64,000 nucleotides of DNA. It comes from Streptacidiphilus sp. ASG 303 (GTDB lineage: Bacteria; Actinomycetota; Actinomycetes; Streptomycetales; Streptomycetaceae). The stretch is taken from contig NZ_JAJLRA010000014.1 in NCBI RefSeq assembly GCF_020991365.1, positions 1-64,000 on the forward strand, given 5' to 3'. The notes under the pieces are model-generated. The model was not told where the DNA came from and did not search any database. It saw only the letters and a list, made by a program, of their open reading frames with translations. The translations under genes and the position numbers were made by a program. Every line of letters starts with the position of its first letter. Position 1 is the stretch's first letter. This document shows, in pieces, positions 28,703 to 37,706 of this stretch.

Positions 28703-29119
28703 TCAGCCGCCGCCCGCACCGTCCGCGCAGACCGTGCCGACCGTCCCGTCTGCGCCGTCGGCATCGTCGGCGCCGACGACGACCTCCAGCTCGAACCCCT
28801 GGGAGTCGAGCAGGTGGACGGCGGTGCCGGTGTCGGTGCGCACCGTCCACCCGGCGCCGAGGGCCGCGGCCACGGCGTCCCGGGAGCCGTGCACGGCCAG
28901 GTGGTTGAGGCCCGCCCGCAGGCGGTCGTGGCCGCCGGGCCGCAGGGCGGGCGACTGCTCGACGACCAGGTAGCTGCCGCCGAGGCGCCAGCTGCGCCCG
29001 GCCTCCCAGTGCTGGAAGGGCTCGCAGCCGAGCGCCAGCAGGACGGGGCCCCATTGGCGCTCGGCGGCGGCCAGGTCGTCGACCCAGATCTCGACGTGGT
29101 GGAAGAGGTCGCGGTGCAC
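28703..29119 (-). CDS. VOC/glyoxalase-superfamily protein
   Basis: 138 residues from GTG 29119 with AGGAAGG 4 nt upstream. A single vicinal-oxygen-chelate module pair: FHHVEIWVDDLAAAERQWGPVLLALGCEPFQHW, then LNHLAVHGSRDAVAAAL and DSQGFELEVVV. Histidine and glutamate positions are compatible with metal binding (H7 or H8, the H of LNHLAVH, E of FELEVV). The Asp/Gly-rich C-terminal tail looks non-conserved. Could be a lyase, dioxygenase or resistance-type binding protein; no reaction can be assigned. It sits 140 nt downstream of the SGNH gene, beyond a strong terminator, so it is probably a separate unit. Confidence 0.88.
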   Translation of the reverse strand: MHRDLFHHVEIWVDDLAAAERQWGPVLLALGCEPFQHWEAGRSWRLGGSYLVVEQSPALRPGGHDRLRAGLNHLAVHGSRDAVAAALGAGWTVRTDTGTAVHLLDSQGFELEVVVGADDADGADGTVGTVCADGAGGG

Positions 29120-29173
29120 GCGGCCTTCCTACCGGGTCCGCCGCGGGCCGGGCAACGGCCCGGGGACGGCGGA

Positions 29174-29205
29174 CGCGGCCGCCCGGGGGTGGCCGGGCGG
29201 CCGCG
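29174..29205 (-). terminator. Terminator of SGNH esterase gene
   Basis: A perfect 13-bp stem (CGCGGCCGCCCGG 29174-29186 / complement 29193-29205) with a 6-nt loop, about 54 nt past the esterase stop. Confidence 0.85.
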
Positions 29206-29258
29206 CGGCACCGCGACACGCGGTGGGCCGGTGGTGGTGCGTCGGGCGGCGGGAGGGG

Positions 29259-30053
29259 TCAGGCCGCGGAGGAGAAGGACGGGAGGTAGCCGTAGGCCTG
29301 GCCGGAGCTGTTGGGGTGGTAGCTCTCGAAGACCGTGAGCTTGGTGCTGTTGAGCCAGGCGGAGCCGGAGCAGATCTCGTGGTTGGTGAAGATCCCGCGG
29401 ACGTCGACGAAGGTGAAGCCGGCGTCGGCGGCCCGCTTGGCGGTGACCGAGGCCAGGTCGTCGGCGGCCGCGTTGATGGCGCTGCGCTTGGTGTCGCCGA
29501 TCCCGAAGAGGCAGGAGCCGCCGATCTTGTACATGTGCGGGTACCCGAGGACGACGACGTGGGCGTTGGGCGCCTTGGCGCGGATGTCCGCGTAGACGGT
29601 GTCCAGCTTCCCGGGGAGGGTGTTGTTGATGTACGTGCGGGAGGCGGAGACGGCGCTCAGGCAGGCGCTGTCGGAGGAGAGCACACAGGTCGTCATGGTG
29701 TCGGCGAACCCGGCGTCGTTGCCGCCGATGCTGATGCTCACCAGGGTGGTGGCGGAGCTCAGCGAGGACAGCTGACCGCTGATCACGTCGTCGGTCTTCG
29801 CCCCGGAGCAGGCGACGAAGGCGAAGGACGACGGGGCGTGGGCCGCGTTCCAGAGGTAGGGGTAGGACTTGGTGCTGCGGTAGCAGCTGCCGCTCGCGCT
29901 GATGTAGCTTCCGGCACCGACCCCGGAGGAGTACGAGTCGCCCAGGGCGACGTACTGGATGCCGGCTGCGCCGGCGGCGGGGGCGGTGAAGAGGGTTGCC
30001 AATGACAGGATCAGAGCCGCCAGGACGGCGGACGCGACTCGGTAAGGACGCAC
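29259..30053 (-). CDS. Secreted SGNH-fold lipase/esterase
   Basis: 264 residues from GTG 30053, which has GGAGG 5 nt upstream; GTG 30065 is less well placed. An N-terminal signal peptide (RPYRVASAVLAALILSLATLFTAPAAGAA) is cleaved near AGA. The catalytic serine block is YVALGDSYSSGVGAG, the oxyanion Gly/Asn blocks are CSGAK and ISIGGNDAGF, and the catalytic His is in ESYHPNSSGQAYGY. Cysteine pairs fit the disulfides of secreted Streptomyces GDSL lipases. It is less GC-rich and more Ser/Thr-rich than its neighbours. Expression is probably controlled from the palindromic promoter region upstream. Confidence 0.95.
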   Translation of the reverse strand: MRPYRVASAVLAALILSLATLFTAPAAGAAGIQYVALGDSYSSGVGAGSYISASGSCYRSTKSYPYLWNAAHAPSSFAFVACSGAKTDDVISGQLSSLSSATTLVSISIGGNDAGFADTMTTCVLSSDSACLSAVSASRTYINNTLPGKLDTVYADIRAKAPNAHVVVLGYPHMYKIGGSCLFGIGDTKRSAINAAADDLASVTAKRAADAGFTFVDVRGIFTNHEICSGSAWLNSTKLTVFESYHPNSSGQAYGYLPSFSSAA

Positions 30054-30087
30054 GGGGGCCTCCACGGATCCGGATTGGACACCCCGT

Positions 30088-30134
30088 TGATAGCAGCGCC
30101 GCCCGCGGTGAGACAGTGACCATGACAATGGTCA
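30088..30134 (-). promoter_or_regulatory. Promoter and palindromic operator of SGNH esterase gene
   Basis: A perfect inverted repeat TGACCAT-GACA-ATGGTCA at 30117-30134. Directly downstream on the minus strand are CTGTCT (30116-30111) and CTATCA (30093-30088), a possible -35/-10 pair with 17-bp spacing. The arrangement suggests a regulator bound just upstream of the -35. The rest of the gap to 30405 contains only G/C-rich repeats and the next terminator. Confidence 0.5.
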
Positions 30135-30317
30135 TCCTCGAAATCTTCGGAACTTCACCTCTGAGGGGGAAAATGCTCCGCCGAAGGGGCGCAAAGGCCG
30201 CCGTTCCTGAACGGAACTGTGTGCCGGGCGCAGGGCGGAGTGCGCGGGCCGCCGTGTACGGGATGCCCCGCGGCGGGGCCCTCGATGCCGGACGCACGCC
30301 GGGCGGCGGGGGCGGAC

Positions 30318-30336
30318 GGCCCGCAGGGCGCGGGCC
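30318..30336 (-). terminator. Possible terminator of Nudix gene
   Basis: GGCCCGC (30318-30324) and GCGGGCC (30330-30336) with loop AGGGC, about 70 nt past the Nudix stop. The stem is only 7 bp. Confidence 0.5.
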
Positions 30337-30405
30337 GGGCAGCGGACGCGCGCCGGGCGGCGGGGGCGGGCCGGACGCCCCGGGCCGGGCGCGGGGCGCC
30401 GCGGG

Positions 30406-31011
30406 TCAGGCGCAGGGGCGGAAGGCGCAGCCGCCCGCCGGCAGCTCCTCTATCGCCTCGTCGGCCCGCGCGGGCACCCGCAGGTGCGCCACCGCCGTCC
30501 GCACCGCCTCCCGGGCCTGCCGCACCCCCGGCTCGCCCCAGCCGAGCAGCTCCACCGCGAGCCCGGGGGCGACCAGCAGCCGCCGGTAGTGGCGCCCGGA
30601 GGCCGGGTCGGGCGCGGTGGGGCCCACCGAGCGGAGGGCCGCCGCCATCCGCACCCGGGCGCAGGGGCGGCCGCCGTTGGTGGCGCCGACGCGGTCGTAC
30701 AGGTAGCCCAGGTAGCGGGGCCCGGCGATCACCGCCTGGGCCTCCTCGGCCGCCTCGCGGGCCAGGGCGGCGGCCGGGTCGCCGCGGTCCTCCGGCTCCA
30801 GCGAGCCGCCGGGCAGGCCCACCACGCCGTCGCGGGGGTTGACCAGGGTGAGGACGCGGCCGTCGGGGGCGAAGAGCCAGCCCCAGCACTGCTTGACCGG
30901 CAGCCGGCCCGGCACGGGCTCGCCGGGGTGCCACGGCCACTCCGCGGTCGCCCGGCGGCGGACGCGGCCGAGGAGGTCCGCTATCTCGGCGCTGTACCGT
31001 ATGCCGCCCAC
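30406..31011 (-). CDS. Nudix hydrolase
   Basis: 201 residues from GTG 31011 with AGGAGGG 5 nt upstream. The Nudix region (about residues 45-150) contains CWGWLFAPDGRVLTLVNPRDGVVGLPGGSLEPED followed by ALAREAAEEAQAVI, the REUxEE catalytic helix. A two-to-three-residue insertion separates the first Gly/Glu block from REAAEE compared with the canonical box. The substrate is unknown; family members hydrolyse nucleoside-diphosphate derivatives. Divergent from sbcD, which may hint at nucleotide-pool sanitation beside DNA repair (weak inference). Confidence 0.88.
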   Translation of the reverse strand: MGGIRYSAEIADLLGRVRRRATAEWPWHPGEPVPGRLPVKQCWGWLFAPDGRVLTLVNPRDGVVGLPGGSLEPEDRGDPAAALAREAAEEAQAVIAGPRYLGYLYDRVGATNGGRPCARVRMAAALRSVGPTAPDPASGRHYRRLLVAPGLAVELLGWGEPGVRQAREAVRTAVAHLRVPARADEAIEELPAGGCAFRPCA

Positions 31012-31356
31012 GCGTTCCCTCCTGACCTGGCCCTCTCCACACCTCCGGTGTGGTGATCTTCCCGGATGACCGGGGCGTTGACCAGCCCCGGCGTCCGTTC
31101 CGGGCCCACTCGGGGCCGTACACGGGCCCGGAGGGGGCGGCGGTCGGGCCCGGGGGCGGCGGCCGGGTCCGGCGGCCGGGCGGCCGGGTCCGGCCGGGGT
31201 CCTGCCGCGGGAGGGCGGCGCACCGCAGGGACGGGCGCAGGGACGGGGGCGCGCCTGCGGGAGGGCGGGGCGCGCCGCGGCGGAGTGCGCCCCGCCGCCC
31301 CCGCGGCAGCCGCCCGGGACGCCGCCCGTCGGCGGCCCCCGCTAGGGTCGGTTCCC
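31012..31356. other. Divergent region between Nudix gene and sbcD
   Basis: 345 bp with no gene. A hairpin or operator CCACACC-TCC-GGTGTGG (31037-31053) lies 26 bp upstream of the Nudix start. The middle is G-rich low complexity. TAGGGT (31343-31348) ends 8 nt before the sbcD ATG with no Shine-Dalgarno, suggesting a leaderless sbcD transcript. Confidence 0.5.
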
Positions 31357-32526
31357 ATGCGCCTGCTGCACACCTCCGACTGGCACCTGGGCCGGTCCTT
31401 CCACCGGGAGGGCCTGCTCGACGCCCAACGCGCCTTCCTGGACCACCTGGTGAAGACGGTCCGGACCGAGCGGGTGGACGCCGTGCTGGTCGCCGGCGAC
31501 GTGTACGACCGGGCGCTGCCCTCGCTGGAGGCGGTGGCGCTCTTCGACGACGTGCTGCACCGGCTGGCCGACCTCGGCGTGCCGGCGGTCTTCATCAGCG
31601 GCAACCACGACTCGGCCCGCCGCCTGGGCGTGGCCGCCGGGCTGATACGGCGGGCGGGGATCCACCTGCACACCGACCCGGCGGGCTGCGCGGAGCCGGT
31701 GCTGCTGGAGGACGGGCACGGCCCGGTGGCCGTGTACGGGCTGCCCTACCTGGAGCCCGCCCTGGTCCGCGAGGAGCTGGGCGTCGCGCGCGGCGGCCAC
31801 GCGGCCGTGCTGGGGGCCGCCATGGACCGGGTCCGCGCCGACCTGGCCGCGCGCCCGGCGGGCACCCGCTCGGTGGTGCTGGCGCACGCCTTCGTCACCG
31901 GGGGCGAGCCCAGCGACAGCGAGCGGGACATCACGGTCGGCGGGGTGGCGTCCGTGCCCGCCTCCGTCTTCGACGGGGTGGACTACGCGGCCCTGGGCCA
32001 CCTGCACGGCTGCCAGACGCTCACCGAGCGGCTGCGCTACAGCGGCTCGCCCCTCGCGTACTCCTTCTCCGAGGCCCGGCAGCGCAAGTCGGTGTGGCTG
32101 GTCGACCTCGGCGCCGACGGCGCGGTGGACGCCCGGCGCGTCGACTGCCCGGTGCCCCGGCCGCTGGCCTGCCTGCGCGGCCGTCTGGAGGACCTGCTCG
32201 CCGACCCGGACCTGACGGAGCACCAGGACTCCTGGGTGCAGGTGACGCTCACCGACCCCGGCCGCCCGGCCGATCCCATGGAGCGGCTGCGGCAGCGCTT
32301 CCCGCACACGCTGCAGCTGCTCTTCGAGCCCGACGGGCCCGCCGGCGACGGCCTGCCCTCGTACGCCGCCCGGACGCGCGGCCGCAGCGACCTGGAGGTC
32401 GCCGAGGGCTTCGTCCGGCACGTGCGCCCCGGCACGGAGGTCGACGCGGCCGAGACCGGCTGGCTGCGCGAGGCGTTCGAGGCGGTGCGGCAGGACGCCG
32501 ACCGCAGGGAGGAGGCGGCGCGGTGA
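31357..32526 (+). CDS. sbcD: SbcD nuclease subunit (Mre11 family)
   Basis: 389 residues. A calcineurin-like metallophosphoesterase with the Mre11 motifs HTSDWHLGRSFH, VLVAGDVYDRA, ISGNHDS, LAHAFVTGG and ALGHLHGCQ. A capping domain follows and the C-terminus is YVRHVRP-like. With SbcC it forms an ATP-dependent exonuclease/endonuclease that opens DNA hairpins and processes double-strand ends. The gene likely starts on a leaderless mRNA (TAGGGT 8 nt before the ATG). Its stop overlaps the sbcC GTG (GTGA), so the subunits are translationally coupled. Confidence 0.97.
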   Translation: MRLLHTSDWHLGRSFHREGLLDAQRAFLDHLVKTVRTERVDAVLVAGDVYDRALPSLEAVALFDDVLHRLADLGVPAVFISGNHDSARRLGVAAGLIRRAGIHLHTDPAGCAEPVLLEDGHGPVAVYGLPYLEPALVREELGVARGGHAAVLGAAMDRVRADLAARPAGTRSVVLAHAFVTGGEPSDSERDITVGGVASVPASVFDGVDYAALGHLHGCQTLTERLRYSGSPLAYSFSEARQRKSVWLVDLGADGAVDARRVDCPVPRPLACLRGRLEDLLADPDLTEHQDSWVQVTLTDPGRPADPMERLRQRFPHTLQLLFEPDGPAGDGLPSYAARTRGRSDLEVAEGFVRHVRPGTEVDAAETGWLREAFEAVRQDADRREEAAR

Positions 32527-35500
32527 GACTGCACAGCCTGACCGTCACCGCCTTCGGCCCGTTCGCGGGCACCGAGCGGGTCGACTTCGACGCGCTGGGC
32601 GCCTCCGGCCTCTTCCTGCTGCGCGGCGCGACCGGCGCGGGCAAGACCAGCGTGCTGGACGCGGTCTGCTACGCCCTGTACGGCTCGGTGCCCGGCGCCC
32701 GGCAGGACGGGGCGCGCCAGGGCGCCCGCCTGCGCAGCGACCACGCCGACCCGGAGCGGATGACCGAGGTGGTGCTGGAGGTCACCCTCGGCGGCCGCCG
32801 GCTGGAGATCACCCGCCGCCCCGAGCAGCCGCGGCCCAAGAAGCGCGGCGGCGGCTTCACCACGGAGAAGGCGCAGACGCTGCTGCGCGAGTGGAGCGCG
32901 GGCGACCCGCCCGGCTGGAGGGCGGCCAGCAGGTCCCACCAGGAGGTCGGCGAGGAGGTCGCCCGGCTGGTCGGCATGAGCCGCGACCAGTTCTGCCAGG
33001 TGGTGCTGCTGCCGCAGGGCGACTTCGCGCGGTTCCTGCGGGCCGACGCCGCCCAGCGCGGCGAGCTGCTGGGCCGGCTCTTCGAGACGGGCCGCTTCGG
33101 CCGGGTCGAGGAGTGGCTGGCCGAGCGGCGGCGGTCCGGCGAGGAGCGGATGCGCACCGCCCACGACGGCCTGCGGGAGCTGACCGCCCGGCTGGACCAG
33201 GCCGCGGGCGAGGGCGCCGAGCCCGCCTCGGAGTGGCTGCCCGAGGACGGCGGCCCGGCCGCCGTCGCCGACCTCGCCCGCCGGGCGCCCCTCTGGGCCG
33301 CGGTGCTGCGCTGCGGCGCGGAGGAGCGGCGGGCGGCGGCCGCGTCGGCGCTGCGGCTCGCCGAGGAGGACCAGCGGGAGGCCCAGGACGGGGCCGGGCG
33401 GGTCCGGCGACTGGCCGAGCAGCAGCGCGGCCACCGGGAGGCGGAGCGGCGCGGCGCGGAGCTGGAGGCCGAGGCCCCCGCCCGGGAGGCCGACCGGCTG
33501 CGGCTGGCCGCCGCCCGCGCCGCCGCCCCCGTGGCGTCGGCCCTGCGCCTGCGCCGGACCGCGGACGACGCCCACCGGCGGGCCGAGCACGACGAGCGGC
33601 AGGCCAGGGCCGCCCTCGGCGCCGACGCCGACGCCCCCGCCGAGCGGATGGAGGAGGCCGAGCGGCAGGTGCGGGCCGACCTGGTGCGGCTGGAGGCCGC
33701 CCGGGACGACGAGCGCCGCCTGGCGGAGGTGGCCGCCGGACTGCGGCGGCTGGAGGCCGAGCAGCGCGCCGTCGACGAGCAGCGGGGCGAGGCCGGGCGG
33801 CGGCTGGCCGCGCTGCCCGCCGAGGAGGAGGAGCTGGACCGCCGGCTGGCCGCCGCCCGCGAGGGCGCGGCCCGCGCCGAGCAGGCCGCCGCCCTGCGGG
33901 AGGAGGCCGGGCGGCGGCTGGACGCCGCCCGGCGCCGGGACGGCCTGCGGGAGCGGGCCCGGCAGGCCGGGGAGGAGGCGGACCGGCTGCGGGAGGAGGC
34001 CGCCGCGGCCCGCACGGCCTGGCTGGACCTGCGCGAGCGACGCCTCGACGGCATGGCCGCCGAACTCGCCGAGCGGCTCCGCGACGGCGAGCCCTGCGCC
34101 GTCTGCGGGTCGCCGGAGCACCCGGCGCCCGCCCGGCCCGCCGGGGGCCGCGTCACCCGGGCCGACGAGCAGGCCGCCGAGGCGGCCTTCCGCCGGGCGG
34201 AGGAGGCCGGCCGCGGGGCCGCCGACCGGCTGCGGTCGCTGCGCGAGGAGGCGGCCGCCGCCGCGGCCCTCGCCGGCGAGGACCCGGCGGAGGCGGTCGC
34301 CGCCGACCTGGCCGCCCGGGAGGGGGAGCTGGCCGCGGCGCTGCGGTCCGCCGAGGACCTCGCCGCCGCCGGACAGGCCCTGGAGCGCCTGGCCCGGCAG
34401 CGCGCCGAGTGCCTGGAGCAGCAGCAGGACGCGGACCGGCGGGAGGCGGCGTGCAGCGCCCGCCAGGACGCCCTGGCCGCCGAGGAGCGGACGCTCGCGG
34501 AGCGGCTGGCCGCGGCGCGCGGCGGCGCGCCGTCGGTCGCGGCGCGGGAGGCCGCCCTGGCCGTCCGCGCGGGCCGGCTGGCCGCGGCCGCCGCCGCCGC
34601 GCGGCGGACCGCCGACACCGCCGCCCGGCTCAAGGAGGCCGACGCCGCGGTGGCCGACGCCGCCGTCCGGGCCGGCTTCCCCGACGCGGCGGCCGCCGAG
34701 GACGCCCTGCCGTCCCCCGAGGAGCTGCGCGGGGCCGAGGAGCGCCTGGAGCGCTGGGAGGGGGCGCGGGCCGAGGTCCGCGCGCTGCTCGCCGACGGCG
34801 CCCTGGCCGCCGCCGCGGCCCTGCCCCCCGCCGACCCCGCCGCCGCGGACGCCGCGCTGGAGCGGGCCACGGCACGGCTGCGCGCCGCGGCCGCCGCCGA
34901 GGACGCCGCCCGGCGGCGGTGCGCCGAACTGCGGCGGCTGGGCGGCCTGCTCGCCGGGCGGGCCGCCGCCCTCGGCCCGGCCCTCGCGGAGCAGGCCCGG
35001 CTCTCCCGGCTGTCGCAGCTGGTCTCCGGGACGAGCAGCGACAACCGGCTGCGGATGCGGCTGGAGTCGTACGTGCTGGCGGCGCGCCTGGAGCAGGTGG
35101 CGGCGGCGGCGAGCGGCCGGCTGGTCCGGATGTCCGGCGGCCGGTACACGCTGGTGCACAGCGACGGGAAGGCGGCGGGCAACCGGCGCTCGGGGCTGTC
35201 CCTGCGGGTCGTGGACTCCTGGACCGGCACCGAGCGGGACACCGCGACGCTCTCCGGCGGCGAGAGCTTCATCGCCTCGCTGGCGCTGGCGCTGGGGCTG
35301 GCGGACGTGGTGACCGACGAGGCGGGCGGCATGCCGCTGGACACGCTCTTCATCGACGAGGGCTTCGGCACGCTGGACGAGCAGGCGCTGGAGGAGGTCC
35401 TCGACGTCCTGGACGGGCTGCGGGAGCGGGACCGCGCGGTGGGCATCGTCAGCCACGTCGCCGACCTGCGGCACCGCGTCCCGGCGCAACTGCTGGTCCG

Positions 35501-35552
35501 CAAGGGCCGCCGCGGGTCCACGCTGGAGCTGACCGGGCCGGACGCGCCGTGA
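32523..35552 (+). CDS. sbcC: SbcC ATPase subunit (Rad50 family)
   Basis: 1009 residues from GTG 32523. ABC-type ATPase halves flank a long coiled coil. Walker A LRGATGAGKTSVLDAVCYALYG is near residue 40; the zinc hook CAVCGSPEHP (C525, C528) is near the middle. The signature ATLSGGESFIASLALALGLADVV (about residue 910) is followed by Walker B DTLFIDEGFGTLDE. The coiled-coil arms are extremely Ala/Arg/Glu-rich. Partner of SbcD in hairpin and double-strand-end processing. Followed after 66 nt by a small Cys-pair protein on the same strand. Confidence 0.97.
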   Translation: MRLHSLTVTAFGPFAGTERVDFDALGASGLFLLRGATGAGKTSVLDAVCYALYGSVPGARQDGARQGARLRSDHADPERMTEVVLEVTLGGRRLEITRRPEQPRPKKRGGGFTTEKAQTLLREWSAGDPPGWRAASRSHQEVGEEVARLVGMSRDQFCQVVLLPQGDFARFLRADAAQRGELLGRLFETGRFGRVEEWLAERRRSGEERMRTAHDGLRELTARLDQAAGEGAEPASEWLPEDGGPAAVADLARRAPLWAAVLRCGAEERRAAAASALRLAEEDQREAQDGAGRVRRLAEQQRGHREAERRGAELEAEAPAREADRLRLAAARAAAPVASALRLRRTADDAHRRAEHDERQARAALGADADAPAERMEEAERQVRADLVRLEAARDDERRLAEVAAGLRRLEAEQRAVDEQRGEAGRRLAALPAEEEELDRRLAAAREGAARAEQAAALREEAGRRLDAARRRDGLRERARQAGEEADRLREEAAAARTAWLDLRERRLDGMAAELAERLRDGEPCAVCGSPEHPAPARPAGGRVTRADEQAAEAAFRRAEEAGRGAADRLRSLREEAAAAAALAGEDPAEAVAADLAAREGELAAALRSAEDLAAAGQALERLARQRAECLEQQQDADRREAACSARQDALAAEERTLAERLAAARGGAPSVAAREAALAVRAGRLAAAAAAARRTADTAARLKEADAAVADAAVRAGFPDAAAAEDALPSPEELRGAEERLERWEGARAEVRALLADGALAAAAALPPADPAAADAALERATARLRAAAAAEDAARRRCAELRRLGGLLAGRAAALGPALAEQARLSRLSQLVSGTSSDNRLRMRLESYVLAARLEQVAAAASGRLVRMSGGRYTLVHSDGKAAGNRRSGLSLRVVDSWTGTERDTATLSGGESFIASLALALGLADVVTDEAGGMPLDTLFIDEGFGTLDEQALEEVLDVLDGLRERDRAVGIVSHVADLRHRVPAQLLVRKGRRGSTLELTGPDAP

Positions 35553-35618
35553 CCGGGCCGCGCCGCGCCCCGGACGCGCCGTGACCCGGCCGCCGTCCCC
35601 GACCGGGAGGAGCACCCC

Positions 35619-35891
35619 GTGACCGCCGCAGACCCCACCGGTCCCGTCGCCGGCCCCGCTGCCGTCCCCGTCGCCGGGGAGGACGCGGGGGCGGTCTGTC
35701 CGGGCGCCGCCCCGGTGGACACCGCCGCCCTGTCCGACGGCGCCCCGTCCGACGGCGCGGCCGGGCCGGGCCCGTACGCCGACTGCGTGCGGTGCGGGGA
35801 GCCCACCGGGCACCCCGCCGCCGAACCGGGCACGCCCCTGTGCGCGCTCTGCACCTGGCAGCAGGCCCAGCGCACCGCCTGCTCGGGCTGA
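35619..35891 (+). CDS. Small two-CxxC (zinc-ribbon-like) protein downstream of sbcC
   Basis: 90 residues from GTG 35619, supported by GGGAGGAG 6 nt upstream. An N-terminal Ala/Gly/Pro low-complexity half is followed by DCVRCGEPTGHPAAEPGTPLCALCTWQQAQ, two CxxC knuckles spaced as in a zinc ribbon, and one more Cys near the end. I do not recognise the family. Its position suggests co-transcription with sbcDC. A role in DNA or protein binding is inference. Confidence 0.75.
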   Translation: MTAADPTGPVAGPAAVPVAGEDAGAVCPGAAPVDTAALSDGAPSDGAAGPGPYADCVRCGEPTGHPAAEPGTPLCALCTWQQAQRTACSG

Positions 35892-35994
35892 CGCCGTCCC
35901 CGGGACGGGCGACGCCGCCTCCCGGACCGCCGGGACGACACCGCGCCGGCCCTCCGGGGCGTGGGCGGGGAGGACGGCCGGGCGGTCCGGCGCC

Positions 35995-36402
35995 TCAGTC
36001 CACCGCGTAGTCGAACCAGACGCGGTGGGTGCCGTCGGCGTCGACCGTGATCCCGCCGGTGCCGGTGATCCCGGCCAGCTCCCCGGTGCCGCTCGACGGC
36101 ACGATGACGAGGAACTCCGCGGTGCGGTCGACGCCGGTCGTCGTCGCCGAGTGGGCGAAGGCGAAGGCGCCCGCCCGACCGTTCAGCGAGCCCTCGAAGG
36201 ACTCCATCGCCACGTAGGTGCCCACCCCGGCCGCCTGGTCGTACGCCGCGGTGAACAGGGTCGCCGAACGCCCGGCGACACCGCCCTCGAAGTGCTTCTC
36301 CATCGTCGCGACCCCCACCGGAACCCCCGTCGGCACCACCGGGTCCGGCACCAGCTCCGCCGGGGCGAAGGACTTCACGGCGAACGTCCCGTCAGCTCTC
36401 AT
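35995..36402 (-). CDS. DUF3224 domain protein
   Basis: 135 residues spanning the whole DUF3224 domain, an allene-oxide-cyclase-like beta barrel by family description: GTFAVKSFAPAEL, ATMEKHFEGGVAGRSATLFTAAY, YVAMESFEGSLNGRAGAFAFAHSAT, GTGELAGITGTGGITVDADGTHRVWFDYAVD. Function unknown. The start has no ribosome site but TACGCT (36415-36410) ends 7 nt before the ATG, pointing to a leaderless mRNA. Convergent with the small Cys-pair gene. Confidence 0.9.
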   Translation of the reverse strand: MRADGTFAVKSFAPAELVPDPVVPTGVPVGVATMEKHFEGGVAGRSATLFTAAYDQAAGVGTYVAMESFEGSLNGRAGAFAFAHSATTTGVDRTAEFLVIVPSSGTGELAGITGTGGITVDADGTHRVWFDYAVD

Positions 36403-36448
36403 GCCGCCGAGCGTACCGGCGCGGCACGCCCGCGTCCGCCCGCCGGCG

Positions 36449-37282
36449 TCAGACCGCCGCGGGGGCGAAGGGGCGCATCTCGTCGGCGCCCGGCCGGACG
36501 ACGGCGTAGGTGCTCTCCGGCACCTCGTTCCACGCGCCGGGCAGGTCGCCGAGGGGCTCGGAGACGATGAGGCGGGTCTCCTCGGAGACGTCCCGCAGGA
36601 ACGCGACGTCCGGGTGCAGTCTGCGCAGCGTGTCGACGCGGCTGCTGTAGAACAGGGACCGGGACGCGTGCCCGCTGGAGTAGCGGAAGGCCCAGGTGCT
36701 CTCGCCGTCGGTGACGGCGAGCGTCATCTGGAGGGGGGACTCCACGCCGTGCTCGCGGCCGACGCGCTCCACGGTCCCCGCCATCCGGGCGACGGCGGCG
36801 GGCGGGTCCTGTTCGAGGCCGAAGGTGAGGGCCAGGTGGAACATGACCTCGGAGTCCGTCGTCCCCTCGATGTCCGCGTACAGCGCCGGGTCGACGAGCA
36901 GGGTGAGGTCGCGGCGCAGAAGGTGGAATCCCGCGATGGCGCCGTTGTGCATGAACATCCAGCGGCCGCGCCGGAACGGGTGGCAGTTGGACTGCTGCAC
37001 CGCCGTCCCGGTCGACGCCCGGATGTGCGCGAAGAACAGCGAGGAGCGGACGTGGTCCGCCATCTCCCGCAGGTTGCGGTTGTTCCAGGCGGGGCCGACG
37101 TCCCTGAAGAGCGCCGGGGAGTCGTTGCCCTCCGTGTACCAGCCGACACCGAATCCGTCGCCGTTGGTGGTCTCCACGCCGAGCTTCGCGTGCAGGCTCT
37201 GGTCGATCAGGGAGTGCGAGGGTTTGTAGAGGATGGTGTCGAGCAGGACGGGGGTGCCCGAGTAGGCGAGCCATCGGCACAT
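36449..37282 (-). CDS. Class II glutamine amidotransferase (YafJ/EgtC-like)
   Basis: 277 residues from ATG 37282 with AGGTGG about 6 nt upstream. The N-terminal Ntn-hydrolase fold starts MCRWLAY, so Cys2 becomes the nucleophile after Met removal. Other blocks are TTNGDGFGVGWYTEG, FFAHIRASTGTAVQQSNCHPFRRGRWMFMHNGAIAGF and IEGTTDSEVMFHLAL. No fused synthetase domain is present, so it supplies ammonia or hydrolyses a gamma-glutamyl bond on its own. EgtC of ergothioneine synthesis is a relative, but no egt genes are nearby, so the substrate is undefined. Confidence 0.93.
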   Translation of the reverse strand: MCRWLAYSGTPVLLDTILYKPSHSLIDQSLHAKLGVETTNGDGFGVGWYTEGNDSPALFRDVGPAWNNRNLREMADHVRSSLFFAHIRASTGTAVQQSNCHPFRRGRWMFMHNGAIAGFHLLRRDLTLLVDPALYADIEGTTDSEVMFHLALTFGLEQDPPAAVARMAGTVERVGREHGVESPLQMTLAVTDGESTWAFRYSSGHASRSLFYSSRVDTLRRLHPDVAFLRDVSEETRLIVSEPLGDLPGAWNEVPESTYAVVRPGADEMRPFAPAAV

Positions 37283-37706
37283 ACGTCACCACCTGGATGC
37301 CTGCCGTGTTGCGGGGGGACCGGACGGTCCTGCCGGTGACCGCTCCGTCGCCGGGCCGTGGCCGGTCCGCGTGCCCGGCGGGGCCTTCCGTGCTCCCGCG
37401 CCGTTCCACGGGTGGCGCGGGGGCGGTCCCGTCCAGGCCTCCCATTGTCGGCCTCCTCGGCAGGGGGCGCCACGCGTACGCCCGGCGGTGCCGGACGGCC
37501 GCGGTCGGCGGGCGGTGCCGCCCGGCCCGCACGGGCCGCGCCCGGGTCGCCCGTCCCGGGCGGCCGGGCACCGGGGGCGGTGCCGGTGACGAGGGGCGCG
37601 GCGGGCCGTCCGTGGCCCCGGGCCCCGGGCCCGTCCGACCCGCTGCAGGAAGGGCCGCGAGATGCCCCGTCTGCCGCGCGCCGTTCGCGGCCACCCGGGA
37701 CACGGG
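37283..37706 (-). other. Gene-free region upstream of glutamine amidotransferase
   Basis: 424 bp. I see no coding signal and no repeat array apart from GC-palindromes near 37615-37632. It should hold the amidotransferase promoter and the CsbD gene terminator. Confidence 0.5.

Noticed and set aside
32037-35813. 1258-residue minus-strand open frame
   Set aside because: Antisense of sbcC; Gly/Arg/Leu shadow.
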